DNA from: Bradyrhizobium murdochi
GTDB lineage: Bacteria; Pseudomonadota; Alphaproteobacteria; Rhizobiales; Xanthobacteraceae
Direction of reading: 5' to 3'
Length of the DNA stretch: 64,000 nucleotides
Assembly: GCF_000472965.1 (NCBI RefSeq)
Contig: NZ_AXAU01000010.1
Coordinates: forward strand, 62,001-126,000
Part shown: in pieces, positions 7,160 through 15,718 of the stretch
How positions within the stretch are numbered: the stretch's first letter is position 1
How the letters are laid out: every line of letters starts with the position of its first letter
Made by a program: the position numbers and the translations under genes
Notes under the pieces: model-generated
Seen by the model: only the letters and a program-made list of their open reading frames with translations
Databases searched by the model: none
Told to the model about the DNA's origin: nothing

Positions 7160-9325
7160 TCAGAGCAAGCCCGCGCCGCGTGCCCACTTGTACTTGGCCC
7201 CTAACACCTCGACCGGCAGTTCGGTCGAATAGGCATAGGCCGGGATGCCGTTCTGGTAGAGATACTCGGCGGCCTCCTCGACCTCGACGTCGCCGGCGAG
7301 CGAGGCGACGATCGGCTTCACGAAGCCCTTGGCCTCCATCTCCTTCTTCACCTCGACCATGTTGCGGGCGAACACCATCGGCGGCGTCACGATCGTGTGC
7401 CAGTAGCCAAGGATCAGCGAATGGATGCGCTCATCCGACAGTCCGAGCTTCACGGTATTGATGTAGGTGATCGGCGGCTCGCCGCCGGTGATATCCACAG
7501 GATTTCCGGCCGCGCCGAACGGCGGGATAAACTTGCGGAACGCCGCGTCGAGATCCGGCGGCATCTGCATCAGTGACAGACCGTTGTCCACACAGGAGTC
7601 CGACAGCAGCACGCCCGAACCGCCGGCGCCGGTGATGATCAGCACGTTCTCGCCCTTCGGCGTCGGCAACACCGGCACGCCGCGCGCGAATTCGAGCAAT
7701 TGCCGCAAGGACCGGGCGCGGATCACGCCCGACTGCTTGAACACGTCCTCGTAGATCTTGTCGTTGCCGGCGAGCGCGCCGGTATGCGACGAGGCCGCCT
7801 TCGCACCAGCAGACGTGCGGCCCGCCTTGAGCACGATCACCGGCTTCTTCTTCGAAACGCGCTTGGCGGCTTCCGCAAACGCACGGCCGTCCTTCAGGTC
7901 CTCGCAGTGCTGGGCGATCAGGTTGGTGTTGGGGTCCTGCTCGAAGAACGCGAGCAGATCGTCCTCGTCGATGTCGGACTTGTTGCCTAGGCCGACGATC
8001 GCAGAGACGCCCATCTTCGCCGAGCGCGAGAAACCGATGATCGCCATGCCGATGCCGCCGGACTGCGACGACAAAGCCGCATGGCCCTTGACGTCGTAGG
8101 CGGTGCAGAACGTCGCGCAGAGATTCGACCACGTATAGTAGAAGCCGTAGATGTTCGGCCCCATCAGGCGGACGTTGTACTTCTTGCCGACCTCGACGAT
8201 TTCGGCCTGCAATTCAGGCGCGCCGGCTTCGGCAAAGCCCGACGGAATCAGCACGGCACCTGGAATTTTCTTCTCGCCGCATTCGGCTAGCGCGCCGGCG
8301 ACGAATTTTGCAGGGATCGCGAACACCGCCGTGTCGATCACGCCCGGCACGTCCTTGACGCTCTTGTAGGCCTTATAGCCGAGAATATCGGCCGCCTTCG
8401 GATGGATCGGATAGATCTCGCCCTTGTAGCCGCCATTGATCAGGTTCTTCATCACGGAGTTGCCGATCTTGCCATCCTCGGCGGAGGCGCCGATCACGGC
8501 GACGCCCTTCGGCTGCATGATGCGGTTCATGGCAGCGACGATTTCCTCGGTCGGGCGCGGCGCCGGACGCGGCTTGTAGTCGAAATCGACGACGATGCGC
8601 ACGTCGGCGGCAATCGCGTCCTTCTTGGTGGCGAATACTGGATTGAGATCGAGCTCGACGATTTCGGGGAAGTCGCTGACGAGCTGCGAGACCTTGACGA
8701 TGACGTCAGCCAGCGCATCGCGGCTGACCGGATCGCCACCGCGCACGCCCTTCAGCATGTCATGGGCCTGGATGCCGTCGAGCATCGACAGCGCATCGTC
8801 CTTGGTCGCGGGCGCGAGGCGGAAGGTGATGTCTTTCAGCACCTCGACCAGCACGCCGCCGAGGCCGAAGGCGACAAGCTTGCCGAACGAGCCGTCGGTA
8901 ATTGAGCCGACGATGACCTCGGTGCCCCCGGCCAGCATCTGCTGCACCTGGATGCCCTCTATCTTGGCATCGGCCTTATACTTCTTTGCATTGGCGAGAA
9001 TGGTGTCATAGGCCTTCTCGGCATCGGCCGCGGTCTTGACCCCGACCATGACGCCGCCGGCTTCGGTCTTGTGGAGAATGTCCGGCGAGACGATTTTCAT
9101 CACCACCGGGAAGCCCATGCTGGATGCGATCTTGGATGCATCAGCGGCAGATTTGGCCACGCCCTCTTTAGGAACCGGGATGCCATAGGCATCGCACACC
9201 ACCTTGCCTTCCGGCGCGGTAAGGCTCGTGCGCTTCTCGGCTTTCACTGTATCGAGCACCCGGCGGACAGCCTCTTGGGCGCTGGGCTCAGCGATCTTGC
9301 GGGCCGCATCTGCAGAATTTGACAT
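7160..9325 (-). CDS. NDP-forming acyl-CoA synthetase (single-chain, ATP-grasp first)
   Basis: A 721-residue fused enzyme of the acetate/acyl-CoA ligase (ADP-forming) superfamily. Domain order is ATP-grasp (about 30-245, with MKIVSPDILHKTEAGGV at 76-92), CoA-binding Rossmann (about 268-370, KGVAVIGASAEDGKIGNS) and succinyl-CoA-synthetase-like ligase (about 400-700). The likely phospho-histidine is His514 in SSHTGALAG. The ATP-grasp domain precedes the CoA-binding part, whereas many fused members carry it last. The start follows AGGAGG. It is divergent from gntR-oxc-frc and its promoter carries a copy of the shared operator, so activation of oxalate (or another acid in that route) to its CoA thioester is the natural guess. 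Specificity is not visible. Confidence 0.88.
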   Translation of the reverse strand: MSNSADAARKIAEPSAQEAVRRVLDTVKAEKRTSLTAPEGKVVCDAYGIPVPKEGVAKSAADASKIASSMGFPVVMKIVSPDILHKTEAGGVMVGVKTAADAEKAYDTILANAKKYKADAKIEGIQVQQMLAGGTEVIVGSITDGSFGKLVAFGLGGVLVEVLKDITFRLAPATKDDALSMLDGIQAHDMLKGVRGGDPVSRDALADVIVKVSQLVSDFPEIVELDLNPVFATKKDAIAADVRIVVDFDYKPRPAPRPTEEIVAAMNRIMQPKGVAVIGASAEDGKIGNSVMKNLINGGYKGEIYPIHPKAADILGYKAYKSVKDVPGVIDTAVFAIPAKFVAGALAECGEKKIPGAVLIPSGFAEAGAPELQAEIVEVGKKYNVRLMGPNIYGFYYTWSNLCATFCTAYDVKGHAALSSQSGGIGMAIIGFSRSAKMGVSAIVGLGNKSDIDEDDLLAFFEQDPNTNLIAQHCEDLKDGRAFAEAAKRVSKKKPVIVLKAGRTSAGAKAASSHTGALAGNDKIYEDVFKQSGVIRARSLRQLLEFARGVPVLPTPKGENVLIITGAGGSGVLLSDSCVDNGLSLMQMPPDLDAAFRKFIPPFGAAGNPVDITGGEPPITYINTVKLGLSDERIHSLILGYWHTIVTPPMVFARNMVEVKKEMEAKGFVKPIVASLAGDVEVEEAAEYLYQNGIPAYAYSTELPVEVLGAKYKWARGAGLL

Positions 9326-9350
9326 TGGCTTCCTCCTGGGGCTAGTTTTA

Positions 9351-9367
9351 TGGCATTTGGTATGCCA
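9351..9367. promoter_or_regulatory. Predicted oxalate-regulon operator, site 1
   Basis: TGGCAT-TTGGT-ATGCCA, a perfect 6-bp dyad with a 5-bp spacer, 25 bp upstream of the acyl-CoA synthetase start. On the minus strand a TTGACA lies 10 bp upstream of it, so the dyad would cover the -10 region. Same consensus as five other sites in the window. Confidence 0.75.
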
Positions 9368-9431
9368 GAGATTAGATTGTCAAGACAAACTATCGCGCGG
9401 AAACAGCGAAAACACGGGCATCTTGACATCC

Positions 9432-9448
9432 TGGTATTTGGTATGCCA
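9432..9448. promoter_or_regulatory. Predicted oxalate-regulon operator, site 2
   Basis: TGGTAT-TTGGT-ATGCCA, three bases after a TTGACA (9423-9428) that fits as the -35 of the gntR promoter. Its position between -35 and -10 suggests repression and therefore autoregulation by the GntR protein encoded next. Confidence 0.75.
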
Positions 9449-9508
9449 AAAATCTTCCGGTGTTTCTTCTGCTAAGAAGACGTCTCCAAAACAGGGAGGA
9501 GACGAGTC

Positions 9509-10240
9509 GTGCCCGCACGTAAACAAACCAAGGCGCCGCCTGTCATGGCTGAGGCAGATATCGCAATCGTTCGGATTGCGCCTGAGACGAGCTTCAAGAA
9601 CAAGGCCTACGAGGCCTTGAAGGAAGCTATTCTCAAGATGGATATCTATGCGACGCCCGAGCAAGTGATGCTCGACGAGCGCGCGCTGTCCGAACGCCTC
9701 GGCGTAAGCCGCACCCCTATTCGCGAAGCCATCGCGATGCTGGAACAGGATGGCTTCGTCAAAACCGTGCCGCGTCGCGGCATCGTCGTGGTCCGCCGCA
9801 CCAAGACCGAGATCGTGGACATGATCCGCGCCTGGGCCGCTCTCGAGAGCATGGCGGCGCGCCTGATCACGACCACGGCGCGCAAGAAGGACATCACCGC
9901 GCTGCGCGATTTCTTCAAGGATTTTGGCAAGGACCGGCTGCCGCAGGATCATGTCGAGGAATACTCCAAGGCCAACATCGCGTTCCATCAGGCGCTGATC
10001 TCGCTTTCGGAATCGCCGGTGCTGGTCGATTTGACCAACGACCTGCTGCTGCATGTGCGCGGCTACCGGCAATTGACCATCGGACGCAAGGACCGCACCG
10101 CGACTTCGCTGCCCGAGCATCTTGGCATCATCGAAGCGCTGGAAGCACGCGATACCGAACTCGCCGAGAAGCGCGCGCGCGACCACACGCTAGGCCTTGC
10201 CGCCTACGTCGAAGCGCACGGGCAGGAACTTTTTAGCTAG
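9509..10240 (+). CDS. GntR-family regulator (FCD type), candidate regulator of the oxalate island
   Basis: A 243-residue FadR-subfamily protein. The winged helix-turn-helix spans about residues 28-95 (KNKAYEALKEAIL ... LSERLGVSRTPIREAIAMLEQDGFV ... RRGIVV). The C-terminal all-helical FCD domain shows the usual metal or ligand residues: a histidine in ANIAFHQALI, one in LLLHVRGY and one in EHLGIIEAL. GTG is the start, after GGGAGGAGACGAGTC. Known FCD regulators bind dyads built on TGGT-N-ACCA, which matches the TGGYAT-N5-ATRCCA sites found on both sides of this gene and upstream of the other oxalate operons. It heads the oxc-frc operon, 66 bp before oxc. Confidence 0.88.
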   Translation: MPARKQTKAPPVMAEADIAIVRIAPETSFKNKAYEALKEAILKMDIYATPEQVMLDERALSERLGVSRTPIREAIAMLEQDGFVKTVPRRGIVVVRRTKTEIVDMIRAWAALESMAARLITTTARKKDITALRDFFKDFGKDRLPQDHVEEYSKANIAFHQALISLSESPVLVDLTNDLLLHVRGYRQLTIGRKDRTATSLPEHLGIIEALEARDTELAEKRARDHTLGLAAYVEAHGQELFS

Positions 10241-10306
10241 ACGAACCTTCGCACCAGAAGACGACGAAAAATCGTCCGAACCAAAACGATCAGGGAGATG
10301 AAGCCC

Positions 10307-12037
10307 ATGCTGAATACCGCGACCAAGTCCGAAGCACCGGGCACCGAGCAAGAGCTGACGGATGGCTTTCATCTCGTCATCGATGCGCTCAAGCTCAACG
10401 GCATCAACACCATCTATGGTGTGCCGGGCATCCCGATCACCGACCTCGGACGCATGATGCAGGCCGCGGGCATGCGCGTATTGTCGTTCCGCCACGAGCA
10501 GAACGCCGGTTACGCGGCCTCGATCGCCGGCTTTCTCACCAAAAAACCGGGCGTCTGCCTCACGGTCTCGGCGCCCGGCTTTCTCAACGGCCTCACTGCG
10601 CTGGCTCACGCCACCACCAACTGCTTCCCGATGATCCTGATCTCGGGTTCCTCCGAGCGCGAGATCGTCGACCTGCAGCAGGGCGACTATGAAGAGATGG
10701 ATCAGCTTGCGATCGCCAAGCCGCTCTGCAAGGCAGCGTTCCGCGTGCTGCATGCCGCCGACATCGGCATCGGTCTCGCCCGCGCGATCCGCGCCGCGGT
10801 GTCGGGACGTCCGGGCGGCGTCTATCTCGACCTGCCGGCCAAGCTTTTTGGCCAGGTGATGGACGCCGGCGCCGGCGCGAAGTCGCTGGTGAAGGTGATC
10901 GATGCAGCCCCCGCCCAGATCCCTGCCCTGTCGGCCGTCAAGCGCGCGCTCGACGTGTTCAAGGGCGCCAAGCGCCCCCTCATCATTCTCGGCAAGGGCG
11001 CGGCTTACGCGCAGGCCGACAACGAGATCCGTGCCTTTGTCGAAAAGACCGGCGCGCCGTTCCTGCAGATGAGCATGGCCAAGGGCCTGCTGCCCGACAC
11101 GCACGCGCAGTCGGCCGGTGCGGCGCGCTCGACCGTGCTGAAGGACGCCGACGTCGTCATGCTGATCGGCGCCCGCCTCAACTGGCTGTTGTCGCACGGT
11201 AAGGGCAAGACCTGGGGCGATGCGCCGAAGAAATTCATCCAGGTCGACATCGAGCCGAAGGAGATGGATTCCAATGTCGAGATCGCAGCCCCCGTGGTCG
11301 GCGATATCGGCTCCTGCGTATCCGCCCTGCTCGAGGGCATGGGCGGCAACTGGCCGGCCGCGCCAGCCGACTGGGTCTCGACCGTCAACAAGAAGCGTGA
11401 CGACAACGTCGCCAAGATGGCGCCGAAGCTGATGAGCAACGCTTCCCCGATGGATTATCACGGCGCGCTCGGCGCACTGCGCACCATCATCAAGGAGCGG
11501 CCGGATGCCATTCTCGTCAACGAAGGCGCCAACACGCTCGACCTCGCCCGCGGCGTCATCGACATGTACAAGCCGCGCAAGCGTCTCGACGTCGGCACCT
11601 GGGGCGTGATGGGTATCGGCATGGGCTATTCGATTGCGGCTGCGGTCGAAACCGGCAAGCCGGTGCTCGCGGTCGAAGGCGACTCGGCGTTCGGCTTCTC
11701 CGGCATGGAGATCGAGACCATCTGCCGCTACCAGCTTCCGGTCTGTATCGTCATCTTCAACAATGACGGCATCTACCGCGGCACCGACGTCAATACGGGC
11801 GGTTCCGATCCGGCGACGACGGTGTTCGTCAAGGGCTCGCGCTACGACAAGATGATGGAAGCCTTCGGCGGCGTTGGCATCAACGCCACCTCGCCCGACG
11901 AATTGAAGCGCGCCGTCAACGCGGCGATGGATTCCGGCAAGCCAACGCTGATCAACGCCGTGATCGATCCGGCGGCAGGCTCGGAGAGCGGCCGCATCGG
12001 CAACCTCAACCCGCAGAGCGTCCTGAAAAAGAAGTAA
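10307..12037 (+). CDS. oxc: Oxalyl-CoA decarboxylase
   Basis: A 576-residue thiamine-diphosphate enzyme that converts oxalyl-CoA to formyl-CoA and CO2 in the cytoplasm. The cofactor-activating glutamate is Glu64 in FRHEQNAGYAA, and the Oxc-specific Tyr128-Glu129 pair (QQGDYEEMDQL) corresponds to Tyr120-Glu121 of the Oxalobacter enzyme. The diphosphate-binding motif EGDSAFGFSGMEIET ... NNDGIYRG lies at about 465-500; the tyrosine of GIYRG is a known active-site residue. I chose the ATG at 10307, since GGGAG sits 9 bp upstream; the in-frame ATG at 10298 touches that site directly. It is followed by frc after 53 bp. Confidence 0.96.
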   Translation: MLNTATKSEAPGTEQELTDGFHLVIDALKLNGINTIYGVPGIPITDLGRMMQAAGMRVLSFRHEQNAGYAASIAGFLTKKPGVCLTVSAPGFLNGLTALAHATTNCFPMILISGSSEREIVDLQQGDYEEMDQLAIAKPLCKAAFRVLHAADIGIGLARAIRAAVSGRPGGVYLDLPAKLFGQVMDAGAGAKSLVKVIDAAPAQIPALSAVKRALDVFKGAKRPLIILGKGAAYAQADNEIRAFVEKTGAPFLQMSMAKGLLPDTHAQSAGAARSTVLKDADVVMLIGARLNWLLSHGKGKTWGDAPKKFIQVDIEPKEMDSNVEIAAPVVGDIGSCVSALLEGMGGNWPAAPADWVSTVNKKRDDNVAKMAPKLMSNASPMDYHGALGALRTIIKERPDAILVNEGANTLDLARGVIDMYKPRKRLDVGTWGVMGIGMGYSIAAAVETGKPVLAVEGDSAFGFSGMEIETICRYQLPVCIVIFNNDGIYRGTDVNTGGSDPATTVFVKGSRYDKMMEAFGGVGINATSPDELKRAVNAAMDSGKPTLINAVIDPAAGSESGRIGNLNPQSVLKKK

Positions 12038-12090
12038 CCGACTTCCATCCATTCGATCTGCATCACGCAGTACAGACACAGTACGGAGCA

Positions 12091-13374
12091 ATGACGATGA
12101 CAAAGGCGCTCACGGGCGTTCGTATTCTCGATTTCACCCACGTCCAGTCGGGCCCTACCTGCACGCAATTGCTGGCGTGGTTCGGCGCCGACGTGATCAA
12201 GGTCGAGCGCCCCGGCGTCGGCGACATCACGCGCGGTCAGTTGCAGGACATCCCGAACGTGGACAGCCTGTATTTCACCATGCTGAACCACAACAAGCGT
12301 TCGATCACGCTCGACACCAAGAACCCGAAGGGCAAGGAAGTCCTCACCGCGCTGATCAAGAGCTGCGACGTGCTGGTGGAGAACTTCGGCCCCGGCGTGC
12401 TCGACCGCATGGGCTTCCCCTGGGAGAAGATCCACAGCATCAACCCGAAGATGATCGTGGCCTCGATCAAAGGCTTTGGCCCCGGCCCGTATGAAGACTG
12501 CAAGGTGTATGAGAACGTCGCGCAGTGCACCGGCGGCGCCGCCTCGACCACCGGCTTCCGCGACGGGCTGCCGCTCGTCACCGGCGCGCAGATCGGCGAC
12601 AGCGGCACCGGGTTGCATCTGGCGCTTGGCATCGTCACCGCGCTCTATCAGCGCACCCACTCGGGCAAAGGCCAGCGTGTCACCGCGGCGATGCAGGACG
12701 GCGTGTTGAATCTGGCGCGCGTAAAACTGCGCGACCAGCAGCGCCTCGCCCATGGCCCGCTGAAGGAATACAGCCAGTATGGCGAAGGCATTCCGTTCGG
12801 CGACGCCGTGCCGCGCGCCGGTAACGATTCTGGCGGCGGTCAGCCCGGCCGCATTCTGAAGTGCAAAGGCTGGGAGACCGATCCCAACGCCTACATCTAT
12901 TTCATCACCCAGGCGCCGGTCTGGGAGAAGATCTGCGACGTCATCGGCGAGCCCGGCTGGAAGACCCATCCCGATTACGCCAAGCCGCCGGCCCGCCTGC
13001 CCCGGCTGAACGAGATCTTCGCCCGCATCGAGCAGTGGACGATGACGAAGACCAAGTTCGAGGCGATGGAGATCCTCAACAAGGACGACATTCCCTGCGG
13101 GCCGATCCTGTCGATGAAGGAGATCGCCGAAGATCAGTCGCTGCGCGCCACCGGCACCGTGGTCGAGGTCGATCACCCGACCCGCGGCAAGTACATCTCG
13201 GTCGGCAATCCGATCAAGCTGTCGGACTCACCGAGCGAGGTGACCCGCTCCCCGCTGCTCGGCGAGCACACCGACGAAATCCTGCGCCAGGTTCTCGGCT
13301 TCAGCGATCACCAGGTCGCCGAAATCCACGATTCCGGCGCGCTCGAGCCGCCGCGCAAGCAGGCGGCGGAATAA
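12091..13374 (+). CDS. frc: Formyl-CoA:oxalate CoA-transferase
   Basis: A 427-residue class III CoA-transferase. It swaps CoA from formyl-CoA to oxalate, regenerating oxalyl-CoA for Oxc. The N-terminus RILDFTHVQSGPTCTQLLAWFGADVIKVE and the segment NVDSLYFTMLNHNKRSI are near-identical in style to Oxalobacter Frc. The catalytic aspartate is Asp170 in AQIGDSGTG, and the glycine loop GGGQPG that shields the active site is at about 248-253. The start may also be the third codon (MTKAL). The last 40 codons are duplicated as a remnant at 15051-15173. A strong terminator follows. Confidence 0.96.
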   Translation: MTMTKALTGVRILDFTHVQSGPTCTQLLAWFGADVIKVERPGVGDITRGQLQDIPNVDSLYFTMLNHNKRSITLDTKNPKGKEVLTALIKSCDVLVENFGPGVLDRMGFPWEKIHSINPKMIVASIKGFGPGPYEDCKVYENVAQCTGGAASTTGFRDGLPLVTGAQIGDSGTGLHLALGIVTALYQRTHSGKGQRVTAAMQDGVLNLARVKLRDQQRLAHGPLKEYSQYGEGIPFGDAVPRAGNDSGGGQPGRILKCKGWETDPNAYIYFITQAPVWEKICDVIGEPGWKTHPDYAKPPARLPRLNEIFARIEQWTMTKTKFEAMEILNKDDIPCGPILSMKEIAEDQSLRATGTVVEVDHPTRGKYISVGNPIKLSDSPSEVTRSPLLGEHTDEILRQVLGFSDHQVAEIHDSGALEPPRKQAAE

Positions 13375-13395
13375 CGACGCCATCCGAACAGCACG

Positions 13396-13424
13396 AAAGG
13401 CCGCCGGTTTCGGCGGCCTTTTTG
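13396..13424 (+). terminator. Intrinsic terminator of gntR-oxc-frc
   Basis: AAGGCCGCCG-GTTT-CGGCGGCCTTTTTG, a GC-rich stem with a T run, starting 22 bp after the frc stop codon. A near copy follows the frc remnant at 15199. Confidence 0.88.
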
Positions 13425-13516
13425 TTGGAGCGAGAGGAAGTCAGGTTGAATCGGTACGGCGGGCACCCGCTGCACCTCTCCCGCTCGCAGGGTCGCATCG
13501 AAGGTGCGTCCGCGGG

Positions 13517-14935
13517 CTACTGCGCTTCCCGACTCGGCACGAGTGCGCTGCTACGCGGCTGCAGCCGATACCACGCAACCTGACCGTCCGCGAATTGTGC
13601 TCGGCCAAGCCTCGACCACAGCGGTGGCGCGTGATCGCCGACTACAAGGATGTCGGCCGGGCCGACGGCCGGGTCACGCGCGATCTTCGCTACCACAGTG
13701 AAAACGTCGTGCCATAGCTCCGCCATTTGGCACACCCTGAGCTCGCCGAAGCCGCTGCCGTCACGACCGCAATGGAAATCGGTCTGGGATTCGTTGGGCG
13801 CGATCGGAACGTGCGTGTTGAGCGTCAGCCAGTAGATGAAGCGCGACTTGCCGTCCCTTGCGGCCTCCCGGGACGCGGCGGAGATTACCGGCGCCAGATC
13901 GGCGTCGCAGGCGCCGCGAAAAGTGCTGCCGCAGGTGCGGTGCGCGGTCCCGATGAGGTCTTCGCCAAACAGCTCCTTGTCGAAGCCAACCGTCGGATAC
14001 CATTTCGTCCGCTCGAACATGCCACCCGAGAAGGCATGCACGGCGATGTTGGCGTAGCTCCGCGCCTTGAGCAAGTTGGGCAGGCAGGAGGCAGTGTCTC
14101 CCGAAACAAAATCAGCATAGAAGGTGCGGGTGTTGCACAGCTCGCGCATCTCGCCCGAAGTCGTCGAGCCGTAATAGGAGGTATGACCTCCGGTGATGAT
14201 ATAGTCTTTGGTAATTTCCGCGTCGAAGAGCGGCGCGGCGATGCGCTCGCGAGCGGCTTGATCGAGCAGGTACCCAAGGCCCTCGACCATCACCAGGACG
14301 ACGTTGTTGCCGTGTGCGGTCGCCGCGGCCGTGAAACCCGAAACTTCGGCTGCCGACTGGACGGGCTTATCACGGCCGAGCATTGAGCCGAAATGGTAGT
14401 TCCACGTGATATTGCTGAGATAATCGAGCGTGGCAAAGGCGAGCGCCATAACGAAAAGGAGGACAGCATTACCGCGCATGAGCATGCTACGCCGACTGAG
14501 GCACGCCAACGCCGCCAGCGTAGTCGCTGCTATGGTGCCGATCAGCGCCTGATAAAGTGGCGAGGCGAAGAGATGTAGGTGGCGCACCAGTTCGATGGCG
14601 ACCATCAGCTCCATCGGCTCAAGGCGGAACAGCAGCGAGAGCGTGTGCACGATGTCGAAGGCGAGCACGCAGAGGAACAGCACAACCGTGGACGCGAACG
14701 GAATACGGCGCGCCAGGATCGCAAGGGTTGCATAGAATATGATCGCCCAGGTCCGCGGCGGCAGAGCAATGTCGACGATCGAGGTCAGCCCCACTAGCGA
14801 AGTCAGATTCGGGAGCAGCAGCCCGCCCGCGAGCAGGAGCGCGTTAGGCGCGCTGAAGGGCAGCAGCAACGTACGCCACCTCCGGCGCGCAGTTTCTGCA
14901 GCGCCGGACGCGGCGAGCGTCGTCGCTTCGCTCAT
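13517..14935 (-). CDS. Membrane sulfatase-fold protein, LtaS/phosphoethanolamine-transferase-like
   Basis: A 472-residue protein with about five hydrophobic segments in the first 190 residues and a sulfatase/alkaline-phosphatase-like domain after that (VVLVMVEGLGYLLDQ ... HTSYYGSTTSGEMRELC ... LNTHVPI ... ILVVGDHAPPLW). The threonine in GSTTSGE is the likely nucleophile and the GDH motif a metal site, as in lipoteichoic acid synthase and phosphoethanolamine transferases. It is predicted to act in the periplasm on lipid, glycan or osmoregulated glucan head groups. The start at 14935 was preferred because the upstream extension overlaps the conserved frc-like remnant. It lies opposite in strand to all its neighbours, between frc and a broken second frc. 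Confidence 0.78.
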   Translation of the reverse strand: MSEATTLAASGAAETARRRWRTLLLPFSAPNALLLAGGLLLPNLTSLVGLTSIVDIALPPRTWAIIFYATLAILARRIPFASTVVLFLCVLAFDIVHTLSLLFRLEPMELMVAIELVRHLHLFASPLYQALIGTIAATTLAALACLSRRSMLMRGNAVLLFVMALAFATLDYLSNITWNYHFGSMLGRDKPVQSAAEVSGFTAAATAHGNNVVLVMVEGLGYLLDQAARERIAAPLFDAEITKDYIITGGHTSYYGSTTSGEMRELCNTRTFYADFVSGDTASCLPNLLKARSYANIAVHAFSGGMFERTKWYPTVGFDKELFGEDLIGTAHRTCGSTFRGACDADLAPVISAASREAARDGKSRFIYWLTLNTHVPIAPNESQTDFHCGRDGSGFGELRVCQMAELWHDVFTVVAKIARDPAVGPADILVVGDHAPPLWSRLGRAQFADGQVAWYRLQPRSSALVPSREAQ

Positions 14936-15050
14936 TACTAGCCATCCTCGTCGAGTGTAACCTGTCCCTTGCAATCTAACGGCGAAAGGTAAAGCGTCTG
15001 TGCTCACCATTGCAAAAAAGCCTTCCGATCGAAAAGCGGTACCGAGGTGG

Positions 15051-15173
15051 CCGCTGCTCGGTGAGCACACCGACGAGATCCTCCGCCAGGTCCTCGGCCT
15101 CAGCGAGCACCAGGTCGCTGAAATCCACGGCTCCGGCGCGCTAGATCCGCCGCGGAAGCAGGCGGCGGAATAA
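15051..15173 (+). pseudogene. Remnant of a second formyl-CoA transferase gene (3' end)
   Basis: Forty codons plus stop reading PLLGEHTDEILRQVLGLSEHQ ... and ending PPRKQAAE. They match the C-terminus of the intact frc (PLLGEHTDEILRQVLGFSDHQ ... PPRKQAAE) with about four changes. Similarity begins abruptly at about 15042 and carries on past the stop into a copy of the frc terminator. No start or upstream coding part remains. Confidence 0.85.
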
Positions 15174-15198
15174 GCAGCCTGGGATTCTGGAATGCAAC

Positions 15199-15220
15199 GG
15201 CCGCCGGTTTCCGGCGGCCT
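15199..15220 (+). terminator. Terminator copy behind the frc remnant
   Basis: GGCCGCCGG-TTT-CCGGCGGCC, close in sequence to the frc terminator but followed by CTCCTTCATT instead of a clean T run, so probably weakened. Confidence 0.6.
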
Positions 15221-15304
15221 CCTTCATTCTGGAGTGCCAGCATCACGACTCGTTGCTGCAATGCAAACGTCCGATTGCTGCTATGCAAACAAAGTTATTG
15301 TTGG

Positions 15305-15321
15305 TGGTATCTGGTATACAT
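15305..15321. promoter_or_regulatory. Predicted oxalate-regulon operator, site 3
   Basis: TGGTAT-CTGGT-ATACAT, with TTGTTG one base upstream as a possible -35. The right arm has two mismatches to ATRCCA. It lies 57 bp before the small gene at 15378. Confidence 0.6.
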
Positions 15322-15377
15322 AAGTCTCCCGTATCACGAAAGCGGAGCTTCTCCGCTACTTCAGAAAGGGGACGTCC

Positions 15378-15515
15378 ATGTCCAAGACTGCATCCATCGG
15401 CCTCCTGCCCTCCCCCACCCTGTTCGGTCGCCTGATGGCTTCCATCGACCGCCTTCTGATCGCGAGCAGCCGCATTGCGGTTCGCAACGGCGACCTCCCC
15501 CCTTTCGGCCTCTGA
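15378..15515 (+). CDS. Small protein of 45 residues, unknown function, in the oxalate island
   Basis: ATG follows AAAGGGGACGTCC. The product begins MSKTASIGLLPSPTLFGRLM and ends IAVRNGDLPPFGL. It has a central amphipathic stretch (LFGRLMASIDRLLIASSRIAV) and no cysteine or clear signal peptide. It is framed by a predicted operator 57 bp upstream and a strong terminator 73 bp downstream, so it looks like its own transcription unit inside the regulon. I believe similar short proteins occur in other Bradyrhizobium genomes, but that is memory only. Too short for a fold or function call. Confidence 0.6.
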   Translation: MSKTASIGLLPSPTLFGRLMASIDRLLIASSRIAVRNGDLPPFGL

Positions 15516-15587
15516 TGCTTCTAGAGTAAAGGCTTTTTGCGCGGCACCGCGCGAAATCCCACAGCAACCATCGATTGCATTTCGATC

Positions 15588-15614
15588 AACGGCCCCGGTT
15601 TCCGGGGCCGTTTT
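15588..15614 (+). terminator. Intrinsic terminator after the small gene
   Basis: AACGGCCCCGG-TTT-CCGGGGCCGTTTT: an 11-bp perfect stem with a T run, 73 bp after the small gene's stop. Confidence 0.85.
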
Positions 15615-15701
15615 CGTTCGCCGCTCACCGATTGCCTGTTTGGGCGCCGCCTGCGACAAATTGGCCTAGCCTCCTGTCGAAACCAAAAACCAGTTGCATC
15701 G

Positions 15702-15718
15702 TGGCATATCATATACAA
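15702..15718. promoter_or_regulatory. Predicted oxalate-regulon operator, site 4
   Basis: TGGCAT-ATCAT-ATACAA, two bases after TTGCAT. It is the only promoter-like stretch found ahead of tctCBA, 337 bp upstream of the tctC start. Confidence 0.6.

Noticed and set aside
13250..15220. Integrative element using the frc 3' end as an attachment site
   Set aside because: The flanking copies differ at many positions, and no integrase or transposase is between them; an old duplication is simpler.
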